Below, piece after piece: positions 54,014-64,000 of a stretch of DNA of 64,000 bases; the first letter of the stretch is position 1; every line of letters begins with the position of its first letter. The DNA is from Bos javanicus. Taxonomy: Eukaryota; Chordata; Mammalia; Artiodactyla; Bovidae. The stretch covers positions 37,117,925 through 37,181,924 of the forward strand of contig NC_083885.1 in NCBI RefSeq assembly GCF_032452875.1, read 5' to 3'. The notes beneath the pieces were generated by a model. The model had not been told where the DNA came from and searched no databases. It saw only the letters and a program-made list of their open reading frames with translations. Made by a program: the position numbers and the translations under genes.

Positions 54014-55085
54014 TGTTGTTGTTTAGTTGCCAAGTCACGTCCAACTCTTTGTGACCCCATGGACTGCAGCATGCCAGGCTTCCCTGTCCTTCACTCTCTC
54101 CCAGAGTTTGCTCACATTCATGTCCATTGAGTCAGTATTGCTATCTAACCATCTCATCCTTTGCTGCCCACTTGTCCTTTTGCCTTCAGTCATCAGGGTC
54201 TTTTCTAATGAGTCAGCTCTTCACACCAGGTGGCCAAAGTATTGGAGCTTCAGCTTCAGCATCAGTCCTTCCAATGAATATTCAGGATTGATTTCCTTTA
54301 GGATTGACTGGTTTGATCTCCTTGTCCAAGGAAGTCTTGATAGTTTTCTTCAGCACCACAGCTTGAAAGCATCAATTTTTTGGTGCTCAGCCTCCTTCAT
54401 GGTCCAGCTCTCACATTCATACATGACTACTGGAAAAACCATAGCTTTGACTATATGGATCTTTGTCAGCAAAGTGATGTCTCTGCTTTGTAATGCACTG
54501 TCTAGGTTTGTCATAGCTATCCATCCTAGGAACAGGCATCTTTTAATTTCCTGGTTGCAGTCACTGTCTGCAGTGATTTTGGAACCCAAGAAAATAAAAT
54601 CTTTCACTGCTTCCACTTTTTTCCCCATCTATTTCCCATAAAGTGATAGGATTGGATGCCATAATCTTAGTTTTTTTGAAGGTTGAGTTTTAAGCCAGCT
54701 TTTTCACTTCTCTTTTACCCTTATCAAAAAGCTGTTTAGTTCCTCTTCACTTTCTGCCATTAAGAGTGGTATCATCTACATATCTGAGGTTGTTGATATT
54801 TCTCCCAGGAATCTTGATTCTAGCTTGTGATTCATCCAGCCTGGCATGATACACTGTGCATAGAAGTTAAATAAAGAGGGTGGCAATATACAGCCTTCTC
54901 ATACTCCTTTACCAGTTTTGAACCAATCAGTTGTTCCATGTCTGGTTCTAACTGTTGCTTCTTAACCCACATGCAGGTTTCTCAGGAGACAGGTAAAGGT
55001 GGTCTGGTATTCCCATCTCTTTAAGAATTTTCCATAATTTGTTGTGATCCATACAGGCAAAGGCTTTCTTGTAGTCAACGAAGCT
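54014..55085 (-). pseudogene. BovB LINE 3' half with decayed reverse transcriptase
   Basis: Plus starts GTTGTTGTTTAGTTGCCAAG, the reverse complement of the BovB 3' end. On the minus strand fragments of the RT frame are readable: FIFLGSKITADSDCNQEIK and AMVFPVVMYECESWT in the frame at 54,628-54,350, and a catalytic-box remnant with Val in place of Ala (plus 54771-54782). Several stops and shifts break it, so it is older than the copy at 48.7 kb. The upstream limit (about 55,085) is approximate. No clear target duplication was seen. Confidence 0.92.
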
Positions 55086-55329
55086 GACATCTGAAAATTG
55101 AGCTCTAAAATATTTTAACTTTGTGGTTGTCCCTATAAATTTTGGATAGTGAACAACTCTAAATGGACCTCATTAAGATTTCTAAAATTAAAGTAGAACA
55201 TATTATTTAACTGTTCTCCACAAATGTTATGTGGCCTTCTAGGGTTTAATTAATTAGTTAAGTAACTGATTCTTCTTGCTTATATTTCTGGATTTCAGCT
55301 TCCACTTTACTTTTGTCCTCAGAGGTGTC

Positions 55330-55540
55330 CTTGGGCTTCCCCGGTGGCTCAGACAGTAAAGAATCTGCAATGTGGGAGACCCAGATTCAACCCTGGGTTT
55401 GATCAGTGAGATCTCCTGGAGGAGGGCATGTCAACCCACTCTAGTATTCTTGCCTGGAAAATTCCATGGACAGAGGAGCCTGGTGGGTTACAGTCCATGG
55501 GGATGCAAAAGAGTTGGACACAATAGGGCGACTAACACTT
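55330..55540 (+). mobile_element. Bov-tA SINE with 11-bp target duplication
   Basis: Head GGGCTTCCCCGGTGGCTCAG, body AGATCTCCTGGAGGAGGGC, tail GGCGACTAACACTT. TCAGAGGTGTC flanks it perfectly at 55319-55329 and 55541-55551. Confidence 0.95.
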
Positions 55541-55740
55541 TCAGAGGTGTCATTATTTTCTTAGTAGCCCAACTCTGCATTTGAGTTTTATTTGAAATTA
55601 TTATACCCAGCATTTTTAGTTATTTGCAGTGGGAGAGTTACTCAGGGTCTCTAGTTTGTTCCATTGGCAAAGATTCTGATTTAGTTATGCCAGTGTTTGT
55701 GAAGAGTCGAGTCTGTGACCAGTTTGAAAAACAAATTCCA

Positions 55741-55875
55741 GGGAGGGAGGAGGGAGGAGGGTTCAGGATGGGGAACACATGTATACCTGTGGCGGATTCA
55801 TTTTGATATTTGGCAAAACTAATACAATTATGTAAAGTTTAAAAAAAAAAGCCATTGGCACAACTAAAAAAAAAA
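55741..55875 (+). mobile_element. L1_BT 3' end, 135-bp insertion with 15-bp target duplication
   Basis: Contains GGAGGGAGGAGGGTTCAGGA, ACACATGTATACCTGTGGCG, TTGATATTTGGCAAAACTAA and the AATTATGTAAAGTTT end plus A-tract. GAAAAACAAATTCCA is repeated perfectly at 55726-55740 and 55876-55890. The last 25 bases hold a second A-tract after GCCATTGGCACAACT. Confidence 0.95.
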
Positions 55876-55974
55876 GAAAAACAAATTCCATACTCAAGAT
55901 GAGAAAGCTCAAGAAAAACTGCTCATTACCAGCCATGACAGGCATTGTTGATACCCCATAGTATTCTATCAGCC

Positions 55975-56395
55975 CATCTATATTTACCTGCACTGAGGTC
56001 GGTCTTAGGTATGCCAAGCTTTTCATCTTAACAGCCCCCACCTGAGGGCTTTCTCTGGCTCTGTAGCATCTGGGCTGGGCACAGGTGCAGCCTATAAGGG
56101 TGGGATTGGTTTCGTGCTCAACCCTCAGCCAATGAGGGCTAAAAGTTAGTAGATAAATACCCTTCCTCCCAGGCCTCATGCACGTAGGTTTTGGGGCATG
56201 TGTTACAGAAGTCTTGGAGGGTCTCAGCAGCATTGTGCTCCTGGCATTTGTCAGGCAATCTGCTCAGCAATGCACCCTTATGTGATTTTTTCTTTTCCCC
56301 ACTTCCTCACTGGTGCCTTCTGGGACCACTTCTCAAATTGACTGCCTATAGCTTTATCTTAAGGTTTGCTTTTGGGGTAAACATAAGATGCTATT
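55975..56395 (+). mobile_element. Old ERVL/MaLR-type LTR (unassigned)
   Basis: It shows an LTR-like layout: CCAAT at 56129-56133, ATAAATA at 56153-56159, then AAGTCTTGGAGGGTCTCAGC and a terminus with AGGTTTGCTTTTGGGG. Phrases resemble an old mammalian LTR recalled in outline. There are no retroviral genes. Confidence 0.5.
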
Positions 56396-56469
56396 ACACA
56401 GCCATAAACTTTTTTTGGACTCTGTGTATAGTGGAACCAGTCTCCATCAATTTTTTAAAAATTACCTTA

Positions 56470-56550
56470 TTATTTATTTTTGGTTGCCCTGGGTCTTTGT
56501 GGCTGAGTGCGGGCTTTCTCTAATTGTGGTGAGTAGGGGCTACTCCATGG
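56470..56550 (-). mobile_element. CHR-type SINE fragment (tail half)
   Basis: The plus strand reads TTTTTGGTTGCCCTGGGTCT, GGCTGAGTGCGGGCTTTCTC, TAATTGTGGTGAGTAGGGGC, the antisense of the long CHR form. The head is missing. Confidence 0.8.
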
Positions 56551-56564
56551 ATTTTTAAGTTTTG

Positions 56565-56681
56565 AGACTTCCCTGGCAGTCCAGTGGTTAAGACTCCAAC
56601 CTCCCAATGCAGAGGGCCCGGGTTTGACCCCTGGTTGGGGAAGTAAGATCCTGCTGGCTGCACAGCGGCCAAAAACAAAAT
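56565..56681 (+). mobile_element. CHR-type SINE
   Basis: Head GACTTCCCTGGCAGTCCAGT, B-box area GGGTTTGACCCCTGGTTGGG, then GTAAGATCCTGCTGGCTGC and a short A-rich tail. It lies in opposite orientation to the fragment just upstream. Confidence 0.9.
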
Positions 56682-56689
56682 AACGTGTG

Positions 56690-57400
56690 TGTCAGTTTTT
56701 CTTGATAAAATACAGAAATGACTTCTCTTTGAATTTAGTCTTAATAAAAAAAGGTTAACTGCTTTGTAACAATTCTGGGTTGATATGTGGAGTGTGGTGT
56801 TTTTGTGGTCTGTTCTCATTTTTAAAAATGCTGTAGGAAAAGTGTTGGTAAAGCTACCTTTTCCTTTGTTTTTTTTTTTTCCCCTGATATTTAAATTCAA
56901 CTTTTGTCTCTTAAAATGATTTAGAAGTATTGCAAACTGTTCTGTTAATTGACCCAGAAAGAAAAGTGATAAATCTTTCTAGAAATTCCATAGACTCAGA
57001 GTGGTGGTACCAGGTGATAGCAGTGATTATTGCTGCCTAAAAAGTGAGAAAATTAGTAAGAATAAGTATGAATTCAAACCTCTGTGAATAGTAGAGAGGC
57101 TATGATTAATGTTGGTAAGAATTCCACTTGTTATATATATGTTTCTTTTTTCTAATTTCTTATTTATACTTTTGGTAACACAGAATTGTTTTAATTTGCA
57201 TGTTTTGTGGCTTTTTCTTTTGGTGCTCACCATTGAACATCCAAAGTAACCTATCATTAAGGGGTTTTCAGAAAGTTTCCAAAGATGGAAATAATTCAAA
57301 ATAATTATATGTGCAGATAGGTTTGATTTTTGTTAGTGGTGATTTGAGTTTTTCTTGGTGATGCTGGAAGGAAGTTTTGAGCAGGTTGGAGTGTCATTGA
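56690..57400. other. Intergenic, nothing recognised
   Basis: AT-rich sequence with a T-run at 56,869-56,880. No gene. Confidence 0.45.
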
Positions 57401-57404
57401 GGGG

Positions 57405-57600
57405 CAGGATAGCAGAGTGGAAGATATGACTTTTGAACTCAAGTACCCATCCTAGTCTTTTGCTAACTTTGTGCACCTAGGAAAATGGTAGTTTCCTCAT
57501 CTGGAAAACCCACTTTTGTGAGGTAATTATAAGGGTTAAACAAGGTAGTCAGTATGAAGTACTAAACAGAGTGGCTGGCATATTTTGCAACTGTGTAATG
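57405..57600 (+). mobile_element. MIR SINE
   Basis: AGTTTCCTCATCTGGAAAAC, then TAATTATAAGGGTTAAACAA and CAGAGTGGCTGGCATATTTT follow the MIR core and 3' order. Confidence 0.7.
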
Positions 57601-57609
57601 CTAACTTAA

Positions 57610-59144
57610 TGTAATGTAGAGACCTTGAAGTAACCTGAGCAGGATGACTGACTCCTATTTCCCACTTTTTCATTGGTGCCTAATTTCTGAAAAAATGTGG
57701 CTTTATTTATAACTTTGCATGGGAGTTTTCTATACTACCTCATTCAGCTATCATATTGTTGCACAGTTTATTTCTCCTCTTGAAATAGCTCATCCTAAAA
57801 CATGGATCTCTCTCAAATTGTAATTTCAGCTCTGGCATCATTTCCAAAATGGTTTGGTCTATGGGGTTGTATTCCAAGTACTGTAACATCACATGTTTGA
57901 CCTACCCCATTCCTTTTGAAAATTTACTCTGGGCTCAGTTCCAAGATAAGTATTCTATTTTGGGATTCTCCTGGATACTGTCTTAGGCCCCAAATTGTTG
58001 AGAGTGACTCCCAAATTGGAACTTAGGCCCCAAAATGTCATATTAGGGTACCAACATGACTGTTTGATCATAGCATCATATTTGTGGAAACAGTTTAGTT
58101 ACCAGGAGAGTAAAGAATTAAAAATTGGCCCCAGTGTAATATTCCCTCCATAAGACATGTTGAGTAGTGCTCACTGCATGGTGAGTGTTTGCAGCCAAAA
58201 AGCTTCTTTCTTAGGCACTTCTGTGCTAGTAATTTGAGTCACAAACCGATGGTGAATCAAGTCTGTTCTCAAGCCTGTTTATGCCAATTTTACTTGATAT
58301 TTTGACTATGGACTGTGGTTATATATTATGTAAACTGATGAATTATGAGCATAAGTAAAGAGTTGTTGTTTTTATGAAAATTATGTTGAATACTTTAGAA
58401 AAACTCAAAGGCACGCCCAATGCTGTCAAATTAGATGTTTAGTGCTGGAAAATATCACAAGTCCAGAAGTGTTCTCTTCCTAGAGTACTGGCAAGTTTCT
58501 TTACCTTACTTTACTTTATGTGTGAACTGGAAACCATAGACAGTGTCTTAGGTGCAGCTCATGTGAGTGTGATACTCTAGTTGGTGGATTTATATCTAAA
58601 GAAAAGTCTTGGTTTTATATCAGAAGTTTGGCAGCAAATATTTTATAGCAAATAGATGGCTTGGATAGAGGAAGAAAATTAAGATGTCACATATTGGGCA
58701 ATAGAAGGGAGAAATTATCCAATGAACAGTCTGTTGATTAGTAGTCTACAGATTAGTGAAACATTTATCAAAATATTTTATAGGTGAATATTTTTACAAT
58801 ATTGATAAATGGGCCCAAAGTGTAAGACACTGCTTATGAAAACAATTACATGAAAAGTAGAATGTGCATCATGAAGAGCCCAAGAAACACTAGAGCAGTG
58901 GCCTGCAGGCTACCACCTGAAGCTTAAAAGTTGCTACTTGAGGTAATTGACCAAGCCACAAATCCTAGAGCACTTAAAACCTATGAGTTTACTGGTTTAC
59001 AACAGCTCACAAAATATGGCATGGATGAATTCTACAAAGAGTTTTTTTTTTTTATGAAGTTGTACATTTTCTAAAGAAAGCTACCTGAAAAAAATACTAA
59101 AAGAACTATATTCTTTTAGTTATCACTCCTTTACATTCCCATTT
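57610..59144. other. Intergenic, nothing recognised
   Basis: About 1.5 kb of unique AT-rich DNA. Short CCCAAATTG/CCCCAAA echoes at 57,990-58,035 are noted. A T-run lies at 59,042-59,053. Confidence 0.45.
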
Positions 59145-59156
59145 TAAGGACTGTGT

Positions 59157-59361
59157 GAAGTGAAGTGAAGTCACCCAGTCATGTCTGACTCTTTGCAACC
59201 CCATGGACTGTAGCCTACCAGGCTCCTCGGTCCATGGAATTTTCCAGGCAAGAGTACTGGAGTGGGTTGCCATTTCCTTTTCCAAGGGATCTTCCCGACC
59301 TAGGGATCGAACCCGGGTCTCCTGCATTGTAGACAGACGCTTTACCGTCTGAGCTGCCAGC
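59157..59361 (-). mobile_element. Bov-tA SINE with 12-bp target duplication
   Basis: Plus starts with GAAGTGAAGTGAAGTCACCC (tail) and ends with the head complement GTCTGAGCTGCCAG. TAAGGACTGTGT flanks it perfectly at 59145-59156 and 59362-59373. Confidence 0.95.
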
Positions 59362-59373
59362 TAAGGACTGTGT

Positions 59374-62300
59374 AGGGGATGTTTTCCCCAGCAGATATCA
59401 TCTGTTTGATTTAGTCAGTGATGGGTTAAGGAATTCTGAAGTGTTTATCAAATAAGACAAGTGGAAGCTTTTGACTTTTATTTTGGAAAAAGTTTAAGAT
59501 AAAAATGTAGGTAGTGCAGAATTATTGAGTCATTAATGTGATAGATACTATTTATAATATACTATTGTAGTAAAATAGTTTCCAGTTCAGCATATGTTGC
59601 ATCTTGGAGAAAACTGGTCTGGACTTGAACCACTGCAGAAAATCTAAATGTATAAGAAAATAATAAAGGGCATGATTTATTAGTTTCCTGATCTCAAACA
59701 AATCAAGGGTTCTAGTGATTTTTAGGAGGATGCTATGTAACATAGGGTTGAGGGTGACAATTTATAGGAAAATGAAAATGTGAATAATGTAGAAATTATG
59801 CATGCCAAAAGAAGAGATGGAGCTGAATATGAAGTAAAGAACAAATCAAGAGGCAAAATTACTCATGTTGTAACCAAAAAAATGTCCCTGCATAGTACAC
59901 TGAACCACAGTCTGAACTGACAACAGTCAACAAACATGGAGGAACTAGATATGAAAGTTGCATGCCAATTAATTTGTGTCTAACAAATTAATATTAGATT
60001 TATTGAATGAACATATATTTGCTTTTTAAGGTAAAATGTTTAATAAATGAATTTAAAGTTATTTTTCTTCCTTTAACCTAAATTAAAAATTTTTTTTAAA
60101 AGTTAGCATGTCAACCATCAACTCTGAATAAGATAATAAGATTTCTACTGTTCTTACATATGCTCTCTGAGCTTCTGTTGCTGCTCTTAGCTTGATTCTT
60201 CTCAAGTTGGATTCAATAATGTGAGATGAAGCTTTATCAATTGAGAGTTGAGAGGCATCCAGAGTCAGCAAACTTAGTTCCAGTGTCTTCCAAGTGACAC
60301 AGATATTATACCTTAAGAAGGGTAAGAGCAAAGTGACCACTTAGGCATTTAGGTGACTTGGAAGCTGTGATCTTCACCCATATCTCTGAGACAGCATTGG
60401 GATATTTCCTGTACTGGTCAGTCATATAAGTAGATACCCATAGATTTGGGGACTAAACACTTTGAGTATAGACTCAAAATTAGCTGTCTTTGAAAATCTG
60501 ACTAATGTATCAGCACCATGCATCCCATAACTACAGTTGCCCATTCAACAGCTGTAGTTTTGCTGTGATGCCAACAAGTGAGGTCACAGGATTGGTGGCA
60601 GTTTTGTGAGCTAATGAAATTATGGGCTTATAAAACTCAGTCTATATGCAGACTTTGTGTGCTTCTATTTTAGTTACATTTTGTCTTTTTTTCCCTTTTT
60701 CCATTCATCACCCTTTGGCTACTACAGAGTTGAGGGGGAATCCCTTGTGAATTGTGTAAGCCTCAGAAAAATAAAGCAAATAAAGACAAAATGACTTGGG
60801 TCTCTGTTCTTACTGCCTACATGAACATCCACTCGCTGTTTCCTTTTCACAGTGAATAGGGTCTGATATGCCTCACATTATGAACCTTAGAGCTTCAATT
60901 AAGGGATTCAATCACTCTGTTTTGGTCATTATGCAGAATTGACAGAAAGTTTTCTTCTTGCTCCCAGAAATTGCTGATATTCCTTTGGGAGAACTAAATA
61001 AAGACACTATTAAGAGGAACATTAAGAAACCTGACAAATGAGAACAACAGACAGCAGAAGTCAGCACATGTTCAAAGGAAAGTTACTACAACCTCTGTCA
61101 TTGCATTTTCAAAAAATCCCCTTCTCGGATGATTAGTACAATGCTCACTTACTTCCTAATGTATTTTGCTCATGATGTGATGTATTCTAGGCACATTTGT
61201 GGGTGTAGCAGGCTTTTCTTTTACAAAAGATTTGAATAATAAGATGTACTGTCTATTTAAGTGGGTTTTTTTGGTTGTTTCAAAAATGCAGTATTAAAAT
61301 ATGGCAGTAGTAAAAGTGTACACTAATAACTCTTATTCTCCCCAGATTTGGATCAAAATAGCAAGCTATCGCATCATCAGTAATATAGATATGAATTTAA
61401 TACAGCTGACAATATGGCTACACCTCTCTTGGAGCTTTGAGGAATGAAGAATACAAAAACAAGCCAATAGCTATTATTTTCCTATATCCCTGTGCATCCC
61501 TTTAACATCAAAATCCTTTGCTAACGTCATAACACTCGTCTTGTTCCCCTTTTTCAAACTCTTCAGTTTAACTACTTTGTAGTCCCAGACAGTCATATTA
61601 ACACCTGGCCCTTATTGTTCTAGGAACTTCTCTACTGGATTCAGCAGTTTGGTAAGTTAGACTCTTGGTTAATGTTGAATGAGTACATGGCATCTCTCCC
61701 AGCCAATCTTGCCTACCAGTCTTGCTTTTCTCTGCCCTTCACTGGTATCTCCAACCATCCCAGTGTCTTTGTTTCATCCAGGCTTTTGGGTAGAATTCTA
61801 TGGTTTATCCATCATAAGAGTGCCCTTTCCAGTACCTATTACAGATACTTTACCACTTGCAGTTTATTAGTTTTGCAGTTTTCTTTATTCTCCCCTGACC
61901 CTGCCTTTCCCTAGACACACACACACTCACACTCTGCCTCCTAAATCCATAGCATGTCAACAGTCAACAGTCAACAGTAGTATCCAACAAGCTGTGGCCT
62001 CTTCCCTCTGCTTTTTTTCTATATTCCTTGCAAATAATTTATGGTCTCTATCAGAGGGTGACTTGACCTAATTTAAGAGAGATTAGACTACCCAATAAAA
62101 CTACATATCCTATATTTGACGCATTATTTCATAGCCCTTCTGACAATCCTTTTGTACTTCTCTTGGCAGTCTCAGATGATTCTTTTCCCTAAAGCTGATA
62201 TTTGTATTTTGGCACCTCAGCCCCATAGTCATTGATTGCATCCTTGAAATCTTCCATTGTTCTAGTCATATTTCAACTTATTTTCCCCTTGGTTTTGCAT

Positions 62301-62484
62301 TTAGTATTTCTCTTTCAATTTTGTTTTCTCAAAGTAGGTTGTTAATTCATTAATTGTGTATACATTTTAAAGAGACACTACCTTTTGTTTGGTTCAAGTA
62401 AGAAAAGTAGGATAAATGCTTGACTCATTTTTGTTACTTACCCATTTTTTAAGATAATGAATTAGTTTTTAACTATACTTTAAC
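59374..62484. other. Intergenic, repeat-poor, with an LTR-like promoter/poly(A) layout near 60.6-60.8 kb
   Basis: No gene recognised over 3.1 kb. TATAAAA at 60629-60635 is followed by AATAAA at 60770-60775 and 60779-60784, which could be a solo LTR or chance. An (AC)n stretch lies at about 61,915-61,926. Confidence 0.4.
61956..61978 (+). repeat. (GTCAACA)3 short tandem repeat
   Basis: Three perfect 7-base units followed by GT. Confidence 0.92.
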
Positions 62485-62589
62485 GGTGGCCAATTTATCT
62501 TTGACAAAGGAAGCAAGAATATATGATAGACTAAAGACAATCTCTTTAACAAGTGGTGCTGGGAAAACTGGTCAACCACGTGTAAAAGA

Positions 62590-63249
62590 ATGAAACTAGA
62601 ACACTTTCTAATGCCATACACAAAAATAAACTCAAAATGGATTAAAGATCTAAATGTAAGACCAGAAACTATAAAACTCCTAGAGGAGAACATAGGCAAA
62701 ACACTCTCTGACATACATCACAGCAGGATCCTCTATGACCCACCTCCCAGAATATTGGAAATAAAAGCAAAAATAAACAAATTGGACCTAATTAAACTTA
62801 AAAGCTTCTGCACAGCAAAGGAAATTATAAGCAAGGTGAAAAGACAGCCTTCAGAATGGGAGAAAATAATAGCAAATGAAGCAACTGACAAACAACTAAT
62901 CTCAAAAATATATAAGCAACTCCTACAGCTCAATTCCAGAAAAATAAATGACCCAATCAAAAAATGGGCCAAAGAACTAAATAGACAGTTCTTCAAAGAA
63001 GACATACAGATGGCTAACAAACACATGAAAAGATGCTCAACATCACTCATTATCAGAGAAATGCAAATCAAAACCACTATGAGGTACCATTTCACACCAG
63101 TCAGAATGGCTGCGATCCAAAAGTCTACAAGCAATAAATGTTGGAGAGGGTGTGGAGAAAAGGGAACCCTCTTACACTGTTGGTGGGAATGCAAACTAGT
63201 ACAGCCACTATGGAGAACAGTGTGGAGATTCCTTAAAAAACTGGAAATA
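62590..63249 (+). pseudogene. L1 ORF2 C-terminal region, interrupted by a SINE
   Basis: The open frame covers the region after the reverse transcriptase, with WIKDLNVRPETIKLLEEN (residues 17-34), DLIKLKSFCTAKE (66-78), NDPIKKWAKELNRQFFKED (120-138) and the Cys/His motif C184-x3-C188-x7-H196-x4-C201 near the end. In intact L1 this C-terminal domain is needed for RNA binding and retrotransposition. The frame runs into the Bov-A2 insertion and L1 sequence resumes after it (63,549 on). Endonuclease and RT are absent, so it cannot be functional. Confidence 0.93.
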
Positions 63250-63259
63250 GAACTGCCTT

Positions 63260-63537
63260 GCTATGCTATGCTATACTAAGTCACTTCAGTCGTGTCCGAC
63301 TCTGTGCGACCCTAGAGACGGCAGCCCTCCAGGTTCCCCCATCCCTGGGATTCTCCAGGCAAGAACACTGGAGTGGGTTGCCATTTCCTTCTCCAATGCA
63401 TGAAAGTGAAAAGGGAAAGTGAAGTCGCTCAGTCGTGTCCGACTCCTAGCGACCCCATGGACTGCAGCCTACCAGGCTCCTCCATCCATGGGATTTTCCA
63501 GGCAAGAGTACTGGAGTGGGGTGCCATTGCCTTCTCC
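63260..63537 (-). mobile_element. Bov-A2 SINE inside the L1, 11-bp target duplication
   Basis: The plus strand reads the reverse complement of the dimer, with the CTTCTCCAATGCATGAAAGTG linker region between monomers and GGGTGCCATTGCCTTCTCC-type start at the right. Its tail has become GCTATGCTATGCTA. AGAACTGCCTT is repeated at 63249-63259 and 63538-63548. Confidence 0.95.
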
Positions 63538-64000
63538 AGAACTGCCTTATGACCCAGCAATCCCACTGCTAGGCATACACACTGAGGAAACCAGATTTGA
63601 AAGAGACACGTGTATCCCAGTGTTCATTGCAGCACTGTTTATAATAGCCAGGACATGGAAGCAACCTAGATGTCCATCAGCAGATGAATGGATAAGAAAG
63701 CTGTGGTACATATACACAATACTTAGCCATTAAAAAGAATACATTTGAATCAATTCTAATGAGGTGGATGAAACTGGAGCCTATTATACAGAGTGAAGTA
63801 AGCCAGAAAGAAAAACACCAATACAGTATACTAACGCATATATATGGAATTTAGAAAGACGGTAACAATAACCCTGTACACGAGACAACAAAAGAGACAC
63901 TGATGTATAGAACAGTCTTTTGGACTTGGTGGGAGAGTGAGAGGGTGGGATGATTTGGGAGAATGGCATTGAAACATGTATAATATATGAAACGAGTCGC

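Larger units (their letters stand above)
62485..64000 (+). mobile_element. L1 (L1_BT-type) LINE 3' part, runs off the window
   Basis: Begins at AACGGTGGCCAATTTATC and continues through the ORF2 C-terminal region and 3' UTR (GAAACATGTATAATATATGA at the end of the window). It is split by a Bov-A2 at 63,260-63,537. The 5' end is truncated. Confidence 0.93.

Noticed and set aside
54027..54641. 204-residue plus-strand frame
   Set aside because: Antisense of the degraded BovB reverse transcriptase; the real coding direction is minus.
60083..60340. 85-residue minus-strand frame in repeat-poor DNA
   Set aside because: Considered as a retroviral or gene remnant, but no motif or family resemblance could be supported.
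62733..63194. 153-residue minus-strand hydrophobic frame
   Set aside because: Antisense shadow of the L1 ORF2 C-terminal region.

Overview
The window is mammalian nuclear DNA from a bovid, most likely cattle or a close relative. The evidence is the interspersed repeats: BovB (RTE) retrotransposons and their SINE derivatives (Bov-tA, dimeric Bov-A2 with AGC tails), tRNA-derived CHR-type SINEs, and 3' ends of the L1_BT family. Only one gene can be placed with confidence: PSMD7, the Rpn8/Mov34 subunit of the 26S proteasome lid. It lies on the minus strand and is complete.

Layout. 1-1290: GC-rich sequence ending in a well-formed plus-strand polyadenylation site, probably the 3' UTR of a neighbouring gene convergent with PSMD7 (GLG1 is a candidate from the human gene order only). 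1.3-11.9 kb: intergenic, with old L1 and MaLR fossils and young SINEs. 11.9-20.4 kb: PSMD7, with seven coding exons, all GT-AG introns in consistent phase, encoding 322 residues. Its 3' UTR ends near 11,935 and its promoter is a CpG island at about 20.05-20.47 kb. Just inside intron 1 is a perfect CNC-bZIP/Maf (antioxidant-response) motif with two weaker relatives, relevant because proteasome genes are known targets of NFE2L1.

20.5-64 kb: no gene recognised. This is a long intergenic tract. By human gene order it would lead toward ZFHX3, but that gene is not seen here. It is a patchwork of layers: ancient MIR, L2, MaLR and hAT fossils; old L1 pieces; BovB copies at 33.2, 48.7, 51.1 and 54.0 kb; and young Bov-tA, Bov-A2 and L1_BT insertions, many still flanked by target-site duplications of 9-15 bp. 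The longest reading frames outside PSMD7 are broken retrotransposon ORFs: the BovB reverse transcriptase at 48.7-49.8 kb and the C-terminal part of L1 ORF2 at 62.6-63.2 kb, which is split by a Bov-A2 insertion. Several repeat-poor stretches (about 28-30.4, 33.6-34.0, 36.9-37.6 and 51.4-53.1 kb) look like possible conserved non-coding DNA, but this cannot be tested without an alignment.

No operon, CRISPR array, RNA gene or novel biological system was found. The observations most worth following up are the intron-1 Maf/CNC cluster of PSMD7, the polyadenylation site at 1,266, the young BovB insertion with a perfect 13-bp duplication and one internal stop, the opposed BovB copies, several tandem duplications, and two LTR-like promoter/poly(A) layouts.
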